Source: Gammaproteobacteria bacterium (GTDB lineage Bacteria; Pseudomonadota; Gammaproteobacteria; SZUA-229). From it: a stretch of DNA of 21,164 nucleotides. Made by a program: the position numbers and the translations under genes. Below are positions 21,015-21,164 of the stretch, piece after piece (positions within the stretch are counted from its first letter, which is position 1; each line of letters begins with the position of its first letter). A model generated the notes under the pieces. That model did no database searches, was not told the DNA's origin, and worked only from the letters and a program-made list of their open reading frames with translations. The stretch lies in the NCBI GenBank assembly GCA_026197015.1, contig JAPHRB010000032.1, positions 1 to 21,164 of the forward strand. Reading direction: 5' to 3'.

Positions 21015-21164
21015 TTACAGCACGCCCGCCTGACGCATAGCTTTACGAAGCCTTTCATGATATTGCTCAGATAAAATAGTGAGCGGCAATCTAATTCCTT
21101 CAGGTATTTTACCCATCTCGGTTAATGCCCATTTCACAGGAATTGGGTTTGCCTCAACAAACAG
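21015..21164 (-). CDS. dapA: 4-hydroxy-tetrahydrodipicolinate synthase (3' end)
   Basis: Only the last 49 codons are in the window; the rest lies beyond it. The C-terminal sequence LFVEANPIPVKWALTEMGKI followed by PEGIRLPLTILSEQY and ending RKAMRQAGVL is characteristic of DapA, which condenses pyruvate with aspartate semialdehyde on the lysine and diaminopimelate pathway. The frame is intact to the stop. It lies 2 bases upstream of bamC on the same strand, the usual gammaproteobacterial pairing. Confidence 0.94.
   Translation of the reverse strand: MFVEANPIPVKWALTEMGKIPEGIRLPLTILSEQYHERLRKAMRQAGVL

Overview
This window looks like the chromosome of a gammaproteobacterium with a fairly AT-rich genome. 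The evidence is gene order: rpsP-rimM-trmD-rplS, ffh beside a ypjD-like gene and a corB-like gene, xseB-ispA-dxs, and dapA-bamC are all arrangements typical of that class. BamC itself is a proteobacterial outer-membrane assembly lipoprotein. I cannot name the genus. No rRNA, tRNA, CRISPR array, prophage or transposase gene is visible.

Layout. Positions 1-8802 are all on the minus strand: htpG with a convincing sigma-32 promoter, an unrecognised exported TPR-like protein, the ribosome/tRNA-modification operon rpsP-rimM-trmD-rplS closed by a strong terminator, ffh, and a metallo-beta-lactamase-fold (MBL) enzyme just upstream of ffh. From 9024 to 17938 genes are on the plus strand: a ypjD-corB-radA run with abutting or overlapping ends, an orphan two-helix membrane protein preceded by a well-formed sigma-54 promoter candidate, xseB-ispA-dxs (isoprenoid precursor synthesis), and queD-folE2 (pterin and queuosine precursor chemistry). 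From 18533 to the end genes are again on the minus strand: a periplasmic MBL-fold hydrolase, bamC, and the 3' end of dapA, which is cut by the window edge.

How they work together. Most of the window is housekeeping: protein folding (HtpG), ribosome maturation and tRNA methylation (RimM, TrmD, S16, L19), membrane targeting (Ffh), recombination repair (RadA, XseB), isoprenoid supply (IspA, Dxs) and outer-membrane assembly (BamC). FolE2 makes dihydroneopterin triphosphate, the substrate of QueD, so those two adjacent genes form a two-step route towards queuosine, with folate as the other branch.

The less ordinary material is in the gaps. Three short palindromic repeat families occur: a REP-like GCATTCCCACGC family (two inverted copies plus one clipped at position 1), a GGGGACAGAGC family between dxs and queD, and a GCAAATGCACGC family between ffh and rpsP, whose arms recur at both edges of the folE2/MBL gap. 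That 594-bp gap is a nested mosaic of repeats around a decayed rhodanese-domain fragment. I see no convincing new multi-gene system. The most testable novelties are the REP-flanked rhodanese remnant and the sigma-54-associated small membrane protein.
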